Positions 8,157 through 18,873 are shown, counted from the stretch's first letter. The stretch is 64,000 nucleotides of DNA from Klebsiella pneumoniae (GCA_945862145.1 CAMAXE010000011.1:54787-118786); one strand, 5' to 3'. Translations and numbers: made by a program. The notes: generated from the sequence alone by a model not told the origin.

Positions 8157-11100
8157 TCAGGCGCTGGCCACCTGCTTTCGCTCCACGGCTGCGGCGTTCA
8201 ATTCCGCCAGCGCACGGCGATACTCGTTGGGGAATACCTTGACGAACATCTCGCGTGCTTCGCTCCACTTGTCGAGCAGTTCACGCGCCCGCAGCGAACC
8301 GGTCCAGCGGTGATGCTGCTCGAGCAACGAACGCAGCAGATCCTCGTCGCGCTGCCCCTTGTGCCACACCGCCCGCTCCACGATGGCCTCCTGCGCCTCG
8401 GCTTCGAGCACGGGCTCGAGCGAGACCATCGCCGTATTGCAGCGGCTGGCGAAACTGCCGTCCTCGTCGTAGACGTAGGCAACACCGCCCGACATGCCCG
8501 CGGCGAAGTTGCGGCCGGTCTCGCCCAGCACCACCACCGTGCCGCCGGTCATGTACTCGCAGCCGTGGTCGCCGGTGCCCTCGACGACCGTGGTAGCACC
8601 CGATAGCCGCACCGCGAAGCGCTCGCCCGCAACACCGCGGAAAAACGCCTCGCCGCTGGTCGCGCCGTAGAGCACGGTATTGCCGACGATGATGTTCTCG
8701 GTAGAGTCACCGCGAAAATCGATGCTCGGGCGCACGATCAGCCTGCCGCCGGAGAGTCCCTTGCCCGTGTAGTCGTTGGCGTCCCCGATCAGGTAGAGCG
8801 TGATGCCGGATGCGAGGAACGCACCAAAACTCTGCCCGCCGGTGCCCTCCAGCTGGATGAAAATGGTCTGGTCGGGCAGGCCTTCCGGCCGGTGACGCAT
8901 CAACTCGCCCGAGAGCATCGCGCCCACTGTGCGGTTTACGTTGCGCGTCTGGTGCAGGATCTGTACGCGCTCGCCGCGCAGGATCGCGGGCTGGCAGCGC
9001 TCGATCAGGAAATTGTCGAGTGCCTTGTCGAGACCGTGATCCTGGGTGTCGATCTGGCGCCGTGGCACGTCCGCGGGAACATCCGGACGGTAAAACACGC
9101 GGCTGAAATCCAGGCCGCCCGCTTTCCAGTGTTCAATGCCCTTGCGGGTGTCGAGCAGGTCGGAGCGCCCGATCAAGTCGTCGAAACGGCGAATGCCGAG
9201 CTGCGCCATGATCTGGCGAGCTTCCTCGGCCACGTAGAAGAAGAAATTCACCACGTGCTCGGGCTTGCCGGCGAACCGTGCACGCAGCACCGGGTCCTGC
9301 GTGGCCACACCCACCGGGCAGGTGTTCAGGTGGCACTTGCGCATCATGATGCAGCCACTGGCCACCAGCGGCGCGGTGGCGAAACCGAACTCATCGGCGC
9401 CCAGCAAGGCACCGATCACCACATCGCGCCCGGTCTTCATCTGGCCGTCTGCCTGAACGCGGATGCGCCCGCGCAGGCGGTTCAGCACCAGCGTCTGCTG
9501 CGTCTCGGCAAGCCCGAGCTCCCAGGGCGTGCCGGCGTGCTTGATCGAGGACCACGGCGAGGCGCCCGTGCCACCGTCATGGCCGGCGATAACCACGTGA
9601 TCGGCCTTCGCCTTCGCTACGCCTGCCGCGATGGTGCCCACGCCGACTTCCGAAACCAGCTTCACGCTGATGCTCGCGCGCGGGTTCACGTTTTTGAGGT
9701 CGTGGATCAGCTGGGCCAAGTCCTCGATCGAGTAGATATCGTGGTGCGGCGGCGGCGAGATCAGCCCTACGCCCGGGACCGAGAAGCGCAGCAACCCGAT
9801 GTACTCGCTCACCTTGTGACCCGGCAGTTGCCCGCCCTCGCCGGGCTTGGCGCCCTGGGCCATCTTGATCTGGATCTGATCCGCGGACACGAGGTACTCC
9901 GCGGTGACGCCGAAGCGCCCCGAGGCTACCTGCTTGATCCGCGAGCGCAGCGAGTCACCCTCCTCGAGGATCTGGTCGGAGGCGATGACGCCCGCGCCCA
10001 AAAGCGCCGACAGCCGGGTGCCGGCGGCGATGCGCTCACCGCGCATCTCGCGTCGATAACGCGCCGGGTCCTCGCCCCCCTCGCCGGTGTTCGACTTGCC
10101 GCCAATGCGGTTCATCGCCAACGCGAGATTGGTGTGCGCTTCGGTGGAAATGGAACCGAGCGACATCGCCCCGGTGGCAAAGCGTTTCACAATGTCTGCG
10201 GCAGACTCGACCTCGTCGATCGGAATCGCCTTTGATGGGTCGACACGGAACTCGAAGAGTCCGCGCAGCGTCATGTGACGCTGCGACTGGTCGTTGATGA
10301 TCTGCGCGTATTCCTTGTAGGTGTCGTAGCGTGCGGCACGCACGCTGTGCTGGAGCTTGGCGATGGAGTCGGGCGTCCAGAGGTGCTCCTCGCCACGGCT
10401 GCGCCAAGCGTATTCGCCGCCCGTATCCAGCATGCCCTCGAGCAGCGGATCCTCGCTGAAGGCCGCGCGGTGCGTGCGGATCGCTTCCTCGGCGATCTCG
10501 AAGACGCCGATCCCGCCCACCTGCGAGGCGGTGCCGGGGAAGTACTGCTCGACGGTGGCGCCATCGATGCCGATGGCCTCGAAGATCTGCGCGCCGCAAT
10601 AGGACATGTAGGTGCTGATGCCCATCTTGGACATGATCTTCGCCAGTCCCTTGCCGATCGCCTTCACGTAGTAGCGCACGGCCTTATCGCCGGCCGCGCG
10701 GTCCACGGAACGGACCAGCAGGGTCTCCATCGCGAGGTAGGGGTGGATGGCCTCGGCACCGTAGCCGGCGAGCACCGCAAAGTGATGCACCTCGCGCGCG
10801 GAGCCCGTCTCGACCACGATGCCCGCCGAGGTGCGCAGTCCCACGCGCACCAGATGATCGTGAATGGCCGACAAAGCCAGCAGCGCGGGTATCGCCACAT
10901 GCTCGCGGTCCATGCGGCGGTCCGTGATCAGCAGGATGTTGTAGCCGCCGCGCACCGCGTCGACCGCAGCGGCGCACAGCGAGGCTAGCTTGGCCTGGAC
11001 GCCCTCGTTGCCCCAGGCGAGCGGGTAGACGATGTCGAGTTCGCGGGTGCGGAATTTGCCACCGGTATGGGACTCGATGTCACGCAGGCGCTGCATGTCC

Positions 11101-12833
11101 GTGAAATCGAGAATCGGCTGCGCGACCTCGAGCCGGATCGGCGGATTGACGGCGTTGATGTCCAGAAGGTTCGGGCGCGGGCCGATGAAGCTCACCAGCG
11201 ACATCACGATCTCCTCGCGGATCGGATCGATCGGCGGATTCGTGACTTGCGCAAAGAGTTGCTTGAAGTAGTTGTAGAGCGGCTTGTTACGGTTCGAGAG
11301 CACCGCGAGCGGCGCGTCGTTGCCCATCGAACCGATACCTTCCTCGCCCAGCGCGGCCATGGGATCGAGAATGAACTTCATGTCCTCCTGCGTGTAGCCG
11401 AAGGCCTGCTGACGGTCTAGAAGGCTGGCGGCGAAACTGCGCTCAGGCTCGCCCACCGGCAAGTCGTTGAGCCGGATGCGCACGTTCTCGATCCACTGGC
11501 GGTAGGGCTTGGCGGAGGCGAACTGGTTCTTCAATTCCTCGTCGTGGATCAGGCGTCCCTGGTCGAGATCGATCAGGAACATCTTGCCCGGCTGCAGGCG
11601 CCACTTCTTGACGATGCGCGACTCGTCGATCTGCAAAACGCCCGTCTCGGACGCCATCACCACCAGGTCGTCGCGGGTGACGAGATAGCGCGAGGGGCGC
11701 AGGCCATTGCGATCCAATGTGGCACCGATCTGGCGGCCATCGGTGAAGGCGATGGCGGCCGGACCGTCCCAGGGCTCGAGCATCGCCGCGTGGTACTCAT
11801 AGAACGCGCGGCGGCGCGGGTCCATCAGCGTGTGCTGCTCCCAAGGCTCGGGGATCATCATCATCATCGCGTGCGCCAGCGGGTATCCCGCCATGGTCAG
11901 GAGCTCGAGGGCGTTGTCGAAGGTGGCCGTGTCGGACTGACCTGGCAGCGAGATCGGATAGAGCTTGGCGAGGTCATCGCCCAGAACGGGCGAGCGCATC
12001 ACACCCTCGCGGGCGCGCATCCAGTTGAAGTTGCCCTTGACCGTGTTGATCTCGCCGTTGTGCGCCACCATGCGGTAGGGGTGTGCCAAGGGCCACTCGG
12101 GGAAGGTATTGGTGGAAAAGCGCTGGTGCACCAGGGCAAGCGCGGAGACGGCACGCGTGTCGCGCAGATCAAGGAAATAGGCACCCACCTGATCGGCCAG
12201 CAGCAATCCTTTGTAGATCACGGTGCGGCAGCTCATGCTGGGCACGTAATACTCCTTGGAGTGCTTCAGGCGGAGCGCGTTGATGGCACTCGAAGCGGTC
12301 TTGCGAATCAGGTAGAGCTTGCGCTCGAGAGCATCGGGGACGATCACATCCGGACCACGACCGATGAACACCTGGCGGATAACGGGCTCTTTCTCGCGCA
12401 CGGTGGGCGACATCGGCATCGAGCGATCCGTGGGTACATCGCGCCAGCCGAGCATCACCTGCCCCTCGGCCCTGACCGCGCGCTCCAGTTCCTGCTCACA
12501 GGCGAGGCGCGAAGCGTGTTCCTTGGGCAGGAACACCATCCCTACCCCATACTCTCCGGGCGGGGGCAGTTCCACGCCCTGCTGTGACATCTCGGCACGG
12601 TAGAGTTCGTCGGGGATCTGGATCAGGATCCCGGCCCCATCGCCCATCAGTTTATCGGCGCCCACGGCGCCCCGGTGGTCGAGGTTCTCGAGGATCTTCA
12701 GGCCGAGCCCGACGATCGAGTGATTGCGCGTGCCCTTGATGTGAGCCACGAAGCCAACGCCACAGGCATCGTGTTCGCGGGAGGGGTCATACAGGCCGTG
12801 CTGGGCGGCGCGCTCGAGTTCCAGGGCATCCAT
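8157..12833 (-). CDS. gltB: Glutamate synthase large (alpha) subunit
   Basis: The 1558-residue protein has the full GltB order. It begins with a short propeptide ending before the nucleophile Cys24 (ACGVGFVA) of the type II glutaminase domain. The central domain and the FMN-binding synthase domain follow, with the 3Fe-4S cysteines in [13 protein letters not shown], and the C-terminal GXGXG beta-helix closes the protein. Glutaminase releases ammonia, which is channelled to 2-oxoglutarate at the FMN site. A promoter-like sequence sits at 12870-12898 and gltD follows. The length is slightly above the usual 1480-1520 residues, but no insertion disrupts known motifs. Confidence 0.97.
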   Translation of the reverse strand: MDALELERAAQHGLYDPSREHDACGVGFVAHIKGTRNHSIVGLGLKILENLDHRGAVGADKLMGDGAGILIQIPDELYRAEMSQQGVELPPPGEYGVGMVFLPKEHASRLACEQELERAVRAEGQVMLGWRDVPTDRSMPMSPTVREKEPVIRQVFIGRGPDVIVPDALERKLYLIRKTASSAINALRLKHSKEYYVPSMSCRTVIYKGLLLADQVGAYFLDLRDTRAVSALALVHQRFSTNTFPEWPLAHPYRMVAHNGEINTVKGNFNWMRAREGVMRSPVLGDDLAKLYPISLPGQSDTATFDNALELLTMAGYPLAHAMMMMIPEPWEQHTLMDPRRRAFYEYHAAMLEPWDGPAAIAFTDGRQIGATLDRNGLRPSRYLVTRDDLVVMASETGVLQIDESRIVKKWRLQPGKMFLIDLDQGRLIHDEELKNQFASAKPYRQWIENVRIRLNDLPVGEPERSFAASLLDRQQAFGYTQEDMKFILDPMAALGEEGIGSMGNDAPLAVLSNRNKPLYNYFKQLFAQVTNPPIDPIREEIVMSLVSFIGPRPNLLDINAVNPPIRLEVAQPILDFTDMQRLRDIESHTGGKFRTRELDIVYPLAWGNEGVQAKLASLCAAAVDAVRGGYNILLITDRRMDREHVAIPALLALSAIHDHLVRVGLRTSAGIVVETGSAREVHHFAVLAGYGAEAIHPYLAMETLLVRSVDRAAGDKAVRYYVKAIGKGLAKIMSKMGISTYMSYCGAQIFEAIGIDGATVEQYFPGTASQVGGIGVFEIAEEAIRTHRAAFSEDPLLEGMLDTGGEYAWRSRGEEHLWTPDSIAKLQHSVRAARYDTYKEYAQIINDQSQRHMTLRGLFEFRVDPSKAIPIDEVESAADIVKRFATGAMSLGSISTEAHTNLALAMNRIGGKSNTGEGGEDPARYRREMRGERIAAGTRLSALLGAGVIASDQILEEGDSLRSRIKQVASGRFGVTAEYLVSADQIQIKMAQGAKPGEGGQLPGHKVSEYIGLLRFSVPGVGLISPPPHHDIYSIEDLAQLIHDLKNVNPRASISVKLVSEVGVGTIAAGVAKAKADHVVIAGHDGGTGASPWSSIKHAGTPWELGLAETQQTLVLNRLRGRIRVQADGQMKTGRDVVIGALLGADEFGFATAPLVASGCIMMRKCHLNTCPVGVATQDPVLRARFAGKPEHVVNFFFYVAEEARQIMAQLGIRRFDDLIGRSDLLDTRKGIEHWKAGGLDFSRVFYRPDVPADVPRRQIDTQDHGLDKALDNFLIERCQPAILRGERVQILHQTRNVNRTVGAMLSGELMRHRPEGLPDQTIFIQLEGTGGQSFGAFLASGITLYLIGDANDYTGKGLSGGRLIVRPSIDFRGDSTENIIVGNTVLYGATSGEAFFRGVAGERFAVRLSGATTVVEGTGDHGCEYMTGGTVVVLGETGRNFAAGMSGGVAYVYDEDGSFASRCNTAMVSLEPVLEAEAQEAIVERAVWHKGQRDEDLLRSLLEQHHRWTGSLRARELLDKWSEAREMFVKVFPNEYRRALAELNAAAVERKQVASA

Positions 12834-12869
12834 GGCGGGGACCTACTCATAAAATCCAATCGAAACCGC

Positions 12870-12898
12870 AGGATAAACGAGCAAGTCCGGCGAGCCAA
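12870..12898 (-). promoter_or_regulatory. Probable gltBD promoter
   Basis: On the minus strand TTGGCT (12898-12893) and TATCCT (12875-12870) are spaced by 17 bases, 37 bases before the gltB ATG. The REP palindrome at 12901-12931 abuts the -35. Confidence 0.45.
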
Positions 12899-12900
12899 CA

Positions 12901-12931
12901 AAATTAAATGGGGTCTGACCCCATTTAATTT
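12901..12931. repeat. REP-like perfect palindrome (15-1-15)
   Basis: A 31-base perfect inverted repeat built around GGGGTCTGACCCC with A/T-rich arms lies between gltB and the transposase gene. The same core occurs in tandem at 27159-27209 and as a half-site at 473-487. Its place directly behind a RAYT gene fits the known association of RAYTs with REP sequences. Confidence 0.85.
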
Positions 12932-12953
12932 GTTAGCGAGGGGTTGAGCGTGG

Positions 12954-13652
12954 TTAATTGGGGACGGGTCTTTGTTTGAAGGGGCGGCCGCGCTTTGCGG
13001 GCTGCAGGGAGCGCCCTGCCGACTCGGACATCCGCTTGAGGAATAGCGCCGAACCCAGCGGCCTGCCGCTCATCAGCGTACGGTTCATGCGGGCGGCGTC
13101 CTCCGGCATGGACTCGGCCAGGAATCGGCGGTAAGCGGCCTCGCGCTCGAAGGGGGTGTTGCCCAGCGCCCAGTACAAGGCGTGATCGGTGATCAGGGGG
13201 TCAACCGCCATCCCGGTGTGATGACGGGCGCTGGACCAGCCGAAGTCCTCGGGGGCCTCGACCATCCCTGCCCGCACGGGGTTGCACTCGATGTAACGCA
13301 TGCAGGCGAGCAGATAGCCGTCGGTCTCGATCAGGCTGGATCGGAAGCGTCCCTCCCACAGTGCCCCGGTGCGGGCGTGGCGGTGATTGAACCATCCCGC
13401 GTACCAGGTGCCCTGGCGCTGCATCACCCGCGACAGCGCCCCGCTATCCCCCGGCGTGAGCAGCAAGTGCACGTGGTTGTCCATCAGGACATAGGCGTGC
13501 AGCGCCACGCCCTGCTCGCGCAGCACCTCGCGGAGCATGCCGAGGTAGCGCAGGCGATCGTGCTGATCCACGAAGATCGCCTGGCGGTTGTTGCCACGCT
13601 GGATCAGATGATGGGGATAACCGGTTACGGCAAGTCTGGCCGTGCGCGCCAT
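12954..13652 (-). CDS. REP-associated tyrosine transposase (RAYT, IS200/Y1-like)
   Basis: The 232-residue protein has the Y1 transposase fold. It starts with the TGYPHHLIQRGNNR segment, carries the HUH metal motif His60-Val-His62 in MDNHVHLLL, and has the RAYT block GTWYAGWFNHRHARTGALWEGRF (about residues 81-103) that includes candidate nucleophile tyrosine Tyr84. Such proteins cut single-stranded REP DNA and are thought to spread REPs. The gene is intact. The REP palindrome at 12901-12931 lies 22 bases beyond its stop codon, and the stop itself lies in another REP-like half-site (ATTGGGGACGGGTC). It is a single-copy, domesticated-type transposase rather than a classical insertion sequence with terminal repeats. 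Confidence 0.93.
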   Translation of the reverse strand: MARTARLAVTGYPHHLIQRGNNRQAIFVDQHDRLRYLGMLREVLREQGVALHAYVLMDNHVHLLLTPGDSGALSRVMQRQGTWYAGWFNHRHARTGALWEGRFRSSLIETDGYLLACMRYIECNPVRAGMVEAPEDFGWSSARHHTGMAVDPLITDHALYWALGNTPFEREAAYRRFLAESMPEDAARMNRTLMSGRPLGSALFLKRMSESAGRSLQPAKRGRPFKQRPVPN

Positions 13653-13757
13653 GCAATGAGGTCCCGGCAGGAAGGTGCTGTGCGCAGGAGTATAGGCAAA
13701 TGACCGTCCTGCTCTAAGCTACATTATTCTGTCCGCACGCTCCCCGGTACCCACTCC

Positions 13758-14975
13758 ATGACGTTCAGCGCTCTCTCACGCCTCGCCGCCTGCCTGCTTG
13801 GCTACACGTTGGCCGCAGCACCGCCCGCCGCCCGCGCCGCGCCGCCCGAACTCGCCAACCGCCCGCTACAACTGGTTCGCGAGATGGCCCCGGGGCCGCT
13901 GCGTGACCGCTTGCAGGCTTGCGCCGGGGCGCCGCAAGCGCGGCATCCGTTTTCAATCGGGCATCGCGGTGCGCCTCTGGGGTTCCCCGAGCACACGCGC
14001 GAGTCCTACACAGCAGCCGGCCTGCAGGGCGCAGGGCGCATCGAGTGCGATGCCACACCCACCCGCGACGGCGCGCTGGTCTGCCGCCACGCACAATGCG
14101 ATCTGCACTCCACCACCGATATCCTTCTCGGCCCGCTGGCAGAGCGCTGCCGGCAGCCTTTCAGTCCCGCCGACCCCGCCCACGGCCTCCCCGCCGCAGC
14201 ACTGTGCTGCAGCAGTGACCTGAGCCTTGCCGAGTTCAAGCGGCTACAGGGACGCAACGATCTGGTGGATCCGGCAGCAACCACCTTGCAGGCATACCTC
14301 GCGCCGGGCGGCGCCGATCGCGGCACCCTGCTGACGCACGCGGAGAGCATCCGTCTGATCGACGGCCTGGGGGCCGACATGATCCCCGAACTCAAACGCC
14401 CCGATCCCGGCCTTACATTGCCGCCGTCACTGGAGCGCAAAGCGCTGGCCCGCCAACTCATCCAGGAATACCTCGATGCCGGCATCGCCCCCGAGCGGGT
14501 CACGCCGCAGTCCTATGTCCTCGATGACCTGCGGTTCTGGCAGTCCGAGTTCCCGGCTTTCGGAGTGCGTGCGGCCTGGCTCGATCCCCGCGCGCAGGAG
14601 GACCCGGCCTTCGACCCGCGTACCCCCGCGAGCTGGAAGCCTTCGATGGCCGAGCTTGTAACGGCGGGCGTCAAGATTCTCGCCCCACCCATGCCGGTGC
14701 TGCTGGACCTCGACCAGGGCCGCATCGTGCCCTCGGCCTATGCGCGGTCAGCGCGCGCTGCGGGCCTGCGCCTGGTCTCCTGGACCACGGAGCGCTCCGG
14801 GCCGCTCGAGGCGGGTGGAGGGTTTTATTACGCGAGTATTCGCGCCGCCATTCACGACGACGGCGATATCTACCCGGTTATCGATGTGCTCGCCCGGGAA
14901 GTTGGCATCGAGGCGCTGTTTTCGGACTGGCCGGCAACCACGACCTACTACGCCAACTGCATGCTGCCGCAGTAA
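13758..14975 (+). CDS. Secreted glycerophosphodiester phosphodiesterase family protein
   Basis: The 405-residue protein has an N-terminal signal peptide (MTFSALSRLAACLLGYTLAA, cleavage near the APPAARA stretch). The GDPD catalytic start GHRGAPLGFPEHT is near residue 74, followed by IECDATPTRDGALVCRH with the acidic metal ligand and the second catalytic His. These enzymes hydrolyse deacylated phospholipids to an alcohol and glycerol-3-phosphate, here in the periplasm. Several extra cysteines suggest disulfides. It is longer than cytoplasmic UgpQ (about 250 residues) and matches the GlpQ/secreted size class. It stands alone on the plus strand. Confidence 0.87.
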   Translation: MTFSALSRLAACLLGYTLAAAPPAARAAPPELANRPLQLVREMAPGPLRDRLQACAGAPQARHPFSIGHRGAPLGFPEHTRESYTAAGLQGAGRIECDATPTRDGALVCRHAQCDLHSTTDILLGPLAERCRQPFSPADPAHGLPAAALCCSSDLSLAEFKRLQGRNDLVDPAATTLQAYLAPGGADRGTLLTHAESIRLIDGLGADMIPELKRPDPGLTLPPSLERKALARQLIQEYLDAGIAPERVTPQSYVLDDLRFWQSEFPAFGVRAAWLDPRAQEDPAFDPRTPASWKPSMAELVTAGVKILAPPMPVLLDLDQGRIVPSAYARSARAAGLRLVSWTTERSGPLEAGGGFYYASIRAAIHDDGDIYPVIDVLAREVGIEALFSDWPATTTYYANCMLPQ

Positions 14976-15056
14976 CAGTAGCCACGACTGCTCCCGCACC
15001 GACTCCGCTGATCGACCCGGGTCGGCCAGGCGCGCTCCGGCCCTTTGGCGGGGGTG

Positions 15057-16235
15057 TTAGAGCAACACCCACTCAACCGGGCGACGTGGGCTGAGGTTGG
15101 CCGCCTGCAGGGCATACCCGGCGCGAAAGGCAAAGGTGGGCTGCAGCGCGGGATCCCCGGTGAAGCCGGCGAGACGTCGGGCAGTGTCGGGCTGAAGACC
15201 CAGCTCCCGCTCGCGATCCACCCGCTCCAGCGCCTGATTGAGCGGCTGCATGGAGAGCCCACGGGTGGCGGCCCACAATTGCATGCGCTGCCAGGCGCAA
15301 CCCGCGCGCAGACACAGCACACGGTCATACAGATCAGCCACCACCACCAGCCCGAATGCGCTCGCAGTGGGCACCTGCACATCGCGCGTGGCGGCAAGCC
15401 ACTGCCGATGTGCCACGCGGCTCGATGCCACAGGCAGCATCTTTGCCAGCCCCACGCTCAGCGGCGACAACCCCATGGCATCGAGCGTGAAGCCATCGCG
15501 ATGCTGCTGCAGCATTGCCCGGTCATCCCGAAACCAGGCATCACGTGCCGCGATCATGGGAGCGTCACCCACGATGGCCTGCGTGGCGGCCACGGTCTCG
15601 GCACCAAAGGCTGCGCGCTGCTCGGGATCGGAGAAGAGCACGACCTGCACGCCCTCCAGATCCGCCACCAGCGCAGGGAGGGCTGCCAGGGTTTCAGGCG
15701 ACAGGGGACGTGAGGGGTCATAGGGGCCGCGGTTGGTGTGCCGCTCGGCGATGGCGGCAGCCAAGGGGTCCGCTACTGCCTTGGCTTTCCCCAGCCGCAG
15801 GGTGGCCACGGGACCTGGCACCGCGCCCGCGTCGAGCCGCGCGGGCGGCAGCTCGAGCGAGACGGCATAACCCAGTGCTCTGGCCGCGCGCAGCATGTTC
15901 TCGAGGGCACATCCCAGCCCGAGGTGCAGTTCGCGGCCGAAGGGGTCGAAGGGGCCGAGGCTGCGGGAGCTGTCGGCGTGCAGCTCAATGCGGTCGGGCT
16001 CGAGCCGAAAACGCCAGGGCTGCGTGTTGTGCGAACTCGCCGCAAGAATGGCGGCACGCACGAGGGCGAGCGGGCCCTCGTTCAGGCCAGAGCGCCAGTC
16101 ATCCCAAGGAGCGTAGGCAAGGCCCTCGCCAACGGCGAAGGCACCCTCGTGGACCGCCTGCCAGAGACCACCACCGCAAGCCACCAAACTCAGGCCGGCG
16201 CCGGCCTGCAGAAGCTTGCGCCGGCCGGGGATCAT
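15057..16235 (-). CDS. Acg-family FMN-binding nitroreductase with Tat/lipoprotein-type signal
   Basis: The 392-residue protein begins MIPGRRKLLQAGAGLSLVACGGG. It has a twin-arginine RRKLL motif and a lipobox-like LVAC, suggesting export through Tat and possibly lipid anchoring. The mature part contains ASSHNTQPWRF near residue 70, the FMN-phosphate-contacting signature of the Acg/TM1586 branch of nitroreductases, and a second motif ERHTNRGPYD. The substrate is unknown; mycobacterial Acg is thought to sequester FMN. The start ATG at 16235 lies ten bases after the trpA stop, so it is the third gene of a trpB-trpA transcription unit. A longer in-frame start would run back through trpA and is not credible. 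Confidence 0.82.
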   Translation of the reverse strand: MIPGRRKLLQAGAGLSLVACGGGLWQAVHEGAFAVGEGLAYAPWDDWRSGLNEGPLALVRAAILAASSHNTQPWRFRLEPDRIELHADSSRSLGPFDPFGRELHLGLGCALENMLRAARALGYAVSLELPPARLDAGAVPGPVATLRLGKAKAVADPLAAAIAERHTNRGPYDPSRPLSPETLAALPALVADLEGVQVVLFSDPEQRAAFGAETVAATQAIVGDAPMIAARDAWFRDDRAMLQQHRDGFTLDAMGLSPLSVGLAKMLPVASSRVAHRQWLAATRDVQVPTASAFGLVVVADLYDRVLCLRAGCAWQRMQLWAATRGLSMQPLNQALERVDRERELGLQPDTARRLAGFTGDPALQPTFAFRAGYALQAANLSPRRPVEWVLL

Positions 16236-16245
16236 CGGCTGCGCC

Positions 16246-17013
16246 TCAGATGCCCAGTTCGCCAAAGAAAGATTGCAGTGCCGTCTCGCCGCCCTGCTCC
16301 CAAGCACGCAGCGCGGCGGTACCGATGATCGCGATCTCGGCGTGATCGCCGATAAACCGCAGGTCTTCGGCCGTGCTGACGCCAAAACCCACGGCCAGGG
16401 GCAGCGACGTAGAGGCGCGGCAGCGCGCCAGGAAGGCGCCGAGCTCATCGCCCATCGTGGTACTGGCACCCGTGACGCCACGACGCGCCACGCAATAGAC
16501 GAAGCCGCGGGCCACCGCGCCGAGCGCCGCCAGGCGGGTATCGGTGCTGGTCGGGGTCATCAGCACGATGGGCGAGAGCCCTTTGGCATCCGCGAGCAGC
16601 AGCAGGGGACCTGCCTCCTCGATGGGCAGGTCGGGCAGTATGTAGCCGCAGGCGCCCGCCTGCGCCAGGCGTTCGATGTAGGTCTCGTGCCCCATTTTGA
16701 AGGCCGTGTTGTAGTACCCCATCATCAGCACGCGGAACGGGAAAGCCGCCGTGACGCGGGCCATGAACTCGAGGCACTGCAGCACGGTGGTGCCGCGCGC
16801 GAGCGACTCCTGGTTCGCCTTCACGAAGAGCGGACCATCAGCCGAGGGTTCGGAAAACGGAAACTGCAGCTCCACAAAAGCCACGCCGTGCTCGGCCATG
16901 ATCTCGAGTTCGCGCCAGTTGGCCTCGAAACTCGGGTAGCCGCAGACCACGTGGGTCATCAGCAGGGGGCGGCGGTGCGCGAGGCGCTCCGCGATGTACT
17001 CATTCAGCTGCAT
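16246..17013 (-). CDS. trpA: Tryptophan synthase alpha chain
   Basis: The 255-residue TIM-barrel protein cleaves indole-3-glycerol phosphate to indole. The catalytic Glu48 and Asp59 sit in VELQFPFSEPSADGP. The phosphate-binding GFGVST is near residue 210. The common bacterial consensus at the catalytic strand is ELGIPFSDPxADGP; here LQF and SEPSA are variants. The ATG at 17013 overlaps the trpB 3' end by 14 bases, which implies translational coupling. The other trp genes (trpF in particular) are absent from this neighbourhood. Confidence 0.93.
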   Translation of the reverse strand: MQLNEYIAERLAHRRPLLMTHVVCGYPSFEANWRELEIMAEHGVAFVELQFPFSEPSADGPLFVKANQESLARGTTVLQCLEFMARVTAAFPFRVLMMGYYNTAFKMGHETYIERLAQAGACGYILPDLPIEEAGPLLLLADAKGLSPIVLMTPTSTDTRLAALGAVARGFVYCVARRGVTGASTTMGDELGAFLARCRASTSLPLAVGFGVSTAEDLRFIGDHAEIAIIGTAALRAWEQGGETALQSFFGELGI

Positions 17014-18253
17014 AGAGCGCCGCCTTGTCCTTGATGAACTGCTTCCACTTGGCATCACCGAGGGCCTCGGCAACGGTGAAGATGTCCTTGTCCGCGCGGC
17101 CTGACTGGTTGATCAGGATCACCTCGTCGCGGCGCATCGAGGGTGCCTCGCGAATCGCGCGCACGAAGGCGTGGGTGCTCTCCAGCGCCGGGATCAGGCC
17201 TTCGCGGCGCATCACCAGCCGCAGCGCCTCTGCCACCTCGGCATCGGTGGCGGCCTCGAAACGCACACGACCCTTTTCCCAGAGATGCACCAGGATCGGG
17301 TTCACGCCGATGTAGTCAAGACCCGCCGAGATGGAGTGGGTCTCATTCATGTTGCCTTCGTCGTTCTGCAGAAAATAGGTCTTCATGCCCTGCGCCACGC
17401 CCACCGAGGCATCCGTGTAAGCAAGCCGGGAAGCGTGCTTGCCGATGCCAGGGCCCAGCCCCCCGGCCTCGCAGCCGACCAGCTCTACATCAGGATCGTC
17501 GATGAAGCCCTGGAACAGTCCGATGGCGTTGGAGCCACCGCCCACGCAGGCATAGATGCGGTCCGGGAGTTTGCCGGCAGCCTGCAGCATCTGCCCGCGC
17601 GCCTCGAGCCCGATCACGGACTGGAACCAGCTCACCATTTCCGGAAAGGGGTGCGCGCCGCAGGCGGTACCGAGCACGTAGTGGGTATCGGCCATATTGG
17701 TGGCCCAATCGCGCATCGCCTCGTTGATCGCGTCCTTCAGCGTCTGCTGGCCGTCCTGCACCGAAATCACCTCGGCGCCGAGGTTCTCCATCCAGAACAC
17801 GTTGGGGCGCTGGCGGGCGATGTCCACCGCGCCCATGTAGATGCGGCAGCTGAAACCAAATTTCGCCGCCATGGTGGCGGTGGCGAATCCGTGCTGCCCG
17901 GCGCCGGTCTCGGCGATGACACGGGTCTTGCCCAGCCGCTTGGTGAGCAGCCCCTGCCCCATCACGTTGTTCAGCTTGTGCGAGCCGGTGTGATTCAGGT
18001 CCTCGCGCTTCACGTAGATCTGCGCACCGCCGAGATCACGCGAGAGATTGGCCAAGTGGGTGATGGGCGTGGGGCGGCAGGAATACTCCGAGAGCAAGGC
18101 CCGGTACTCCTGCCAGAACGCGGGATCGTTCTTGGCTGCCCGGAAGCCTGCCTGCAGTTCCTCGATGGTGCTGTGGAGGATCTCCGGCAGGAAGCAGCCG
18201 CCATAGCTGCCGTAGTAGCCCTCGCGACCAGGCGCGAAGTCGAACAAGTTCAT
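17000..18253 (-). CDS. trpB: Tryptophan synthase beta chain
   Basis: The 417-residue PLP enzyme joins indole and serine into tryptophan. Lys93 in NHTGSHKLNN is the PLP lysine, Glu115 in ETGAGQHG the catalytic acid, and GGGSNA the phosphate loop. The N-terminal block reads GYYGSYGGCFLPE where most TrpB proteins have GYFGEFGGRYVPE, so it is a divergent TrpB1-type protein. The ATG at 18253 is chosen because the conserved N-terminus begins there. trpA and an Acg-type nitroreductase follow; a Nudix gene precedes it by 62 bases. Confidence 0.94.
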   Translation of the reverse strand: MNLFDFAPGREGYYGSYGGCFLPEILHSTIEELQAGFRAAKNDPAFWQEYRALLSEYSCRPTPITHLANLSRDLGGAQIYVKREDLNHTGSHKLNNVMGQGLLTKRLGKTRVIAETGAGQHGFATATMAAKFGFSCRIYMGAVDIARQRPNVFWMENLGAEVISVQDGQQTLKDAINEAMRDWATNMADTHYVLGTACGAHPFPEMVSWFQSVIGLEARGQMLQAAGKLPDRIYACVGGGSNAIGLFQGFIDDPDVELVGCEAGGLGPGIGKHASRLAYTDASVGVAQGMKTYFLQNDEGNMNETHSISAGLDYIGVNPILVHLWEKGRVRFEAATDAEVAEALRLVMRREGLIPALESTHAFVRAIREAPSMRRDEVILINQSGRADKDIFTVAEALGDAKWKQFIKDKAALYAAE

Positions 18254-18315
18254 CCGGTGACACTCCTCATAACAATAGGGAAGGATACGCAATCGGCCTT
18301 GGGGCGGGCAAACGG

Positions 18316-18873
18316 CTAGGCACTGTCGCGCGCGAACTGATCGCTCAGTTCGCCGCGCCGGTGCCGCGCCAGATACAGTCCATGTGAGCCGCGACGGATG
18401 TCGTCGTAGGCCATCTGGATGGAGTAGTTCGCGCCGGGGAAGGCAACCTCCGACCACGGCAATTCATGCTCCGCAAAAAAACGCACATCCAGTGCTTCGG
18501 CGCCGGGGCTGCACTCGACCTCTCCCACGGTGGCGCGAAACGCAATGTAGACTTGGTCGATCTGTGTGATGGAGCCAAGGCTGTAGAGCCTCAGCGCAGC
18601 GGGATCGAGCACGAGTCCGGTCTCTTCGCGCAACTCACGGACAGCGGCCTCGGCCAGGGACTCCCCGAGCTCCATGAAACCCGCGGGGACCGCCCAGAAG
18701 CCGGCCTGCGGTGCGCAGGCCCGCCGCATCCACAGCAGCCGTTCACCCTGGAACACAAAGCAGGCAACCAGCACCTTGGGCGCCGGCGCCCGGCTGTTGC
18801 CGCACATCGCGCAGGCGGCCTCCGGCGCGCGGGCGCCGCAATGCACACAGAACCCGCCCGTCACGGCCGTCAC
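18316..18873 (-). CDS. Nudix hydrolase with N-terminal zinc ribbon
   Basis: The 185-residue protein has an N-terminal zinc ribbon with cysteines 9, 12, 21 and 24 (CVHCG and CAMCG). The Nudix box GFMELGESLAEAAVRELREE, continued by TGL, matches GX5EX7REUXEEXGU. Nudix enzymes hydrolyse nucleoside diphosphates linked to another moiety; the ribbon and architecture resemble the NudC-like/ADP-ribose branch, but the substrate is not determined. The start is GTG 18873, whose GTGA overlaps the TGA of the upstream deazaflavin-type gene, the reason for choosing it over more distal starts. It is coupled to that gene. Confidence 0.85.
   Translation of the reverse strand: MTAVTGGFCVHCGARAPEAACAMCGNSRAPAPKVLVACFVFQGERLLWMRRACAPQAGFWAVPAGFMELGESLAEAAVRELREETGLVLDPAALRLYSLGSITQIDQVYIAFRATVGEVECSPGAEALDVRFFAEHELPWSEVAFPGANYSIQMAYDDIRRGSHGLYLARHRRGELSDQFARDSA

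Noticed and set aside
6681..8606. A 641-residue open frame antisense to gltD and the gltB end
   Set aside because: It spans two conserved genes and the gap between them on the opposite strand, with no domain.
8892..12587. Long plus-strand frames opposite gltB
   Set aside because: GltB is continuous and conserved throughout; the opposite frames lack starts with ribosome sites and any homology.
12954..13652. A classical IS200/IS605 insertion sequence
   Set aside because: The protein has the RAYT-specific block and there are no IS ends or target duplication; it is better called a single-copy RAYT.
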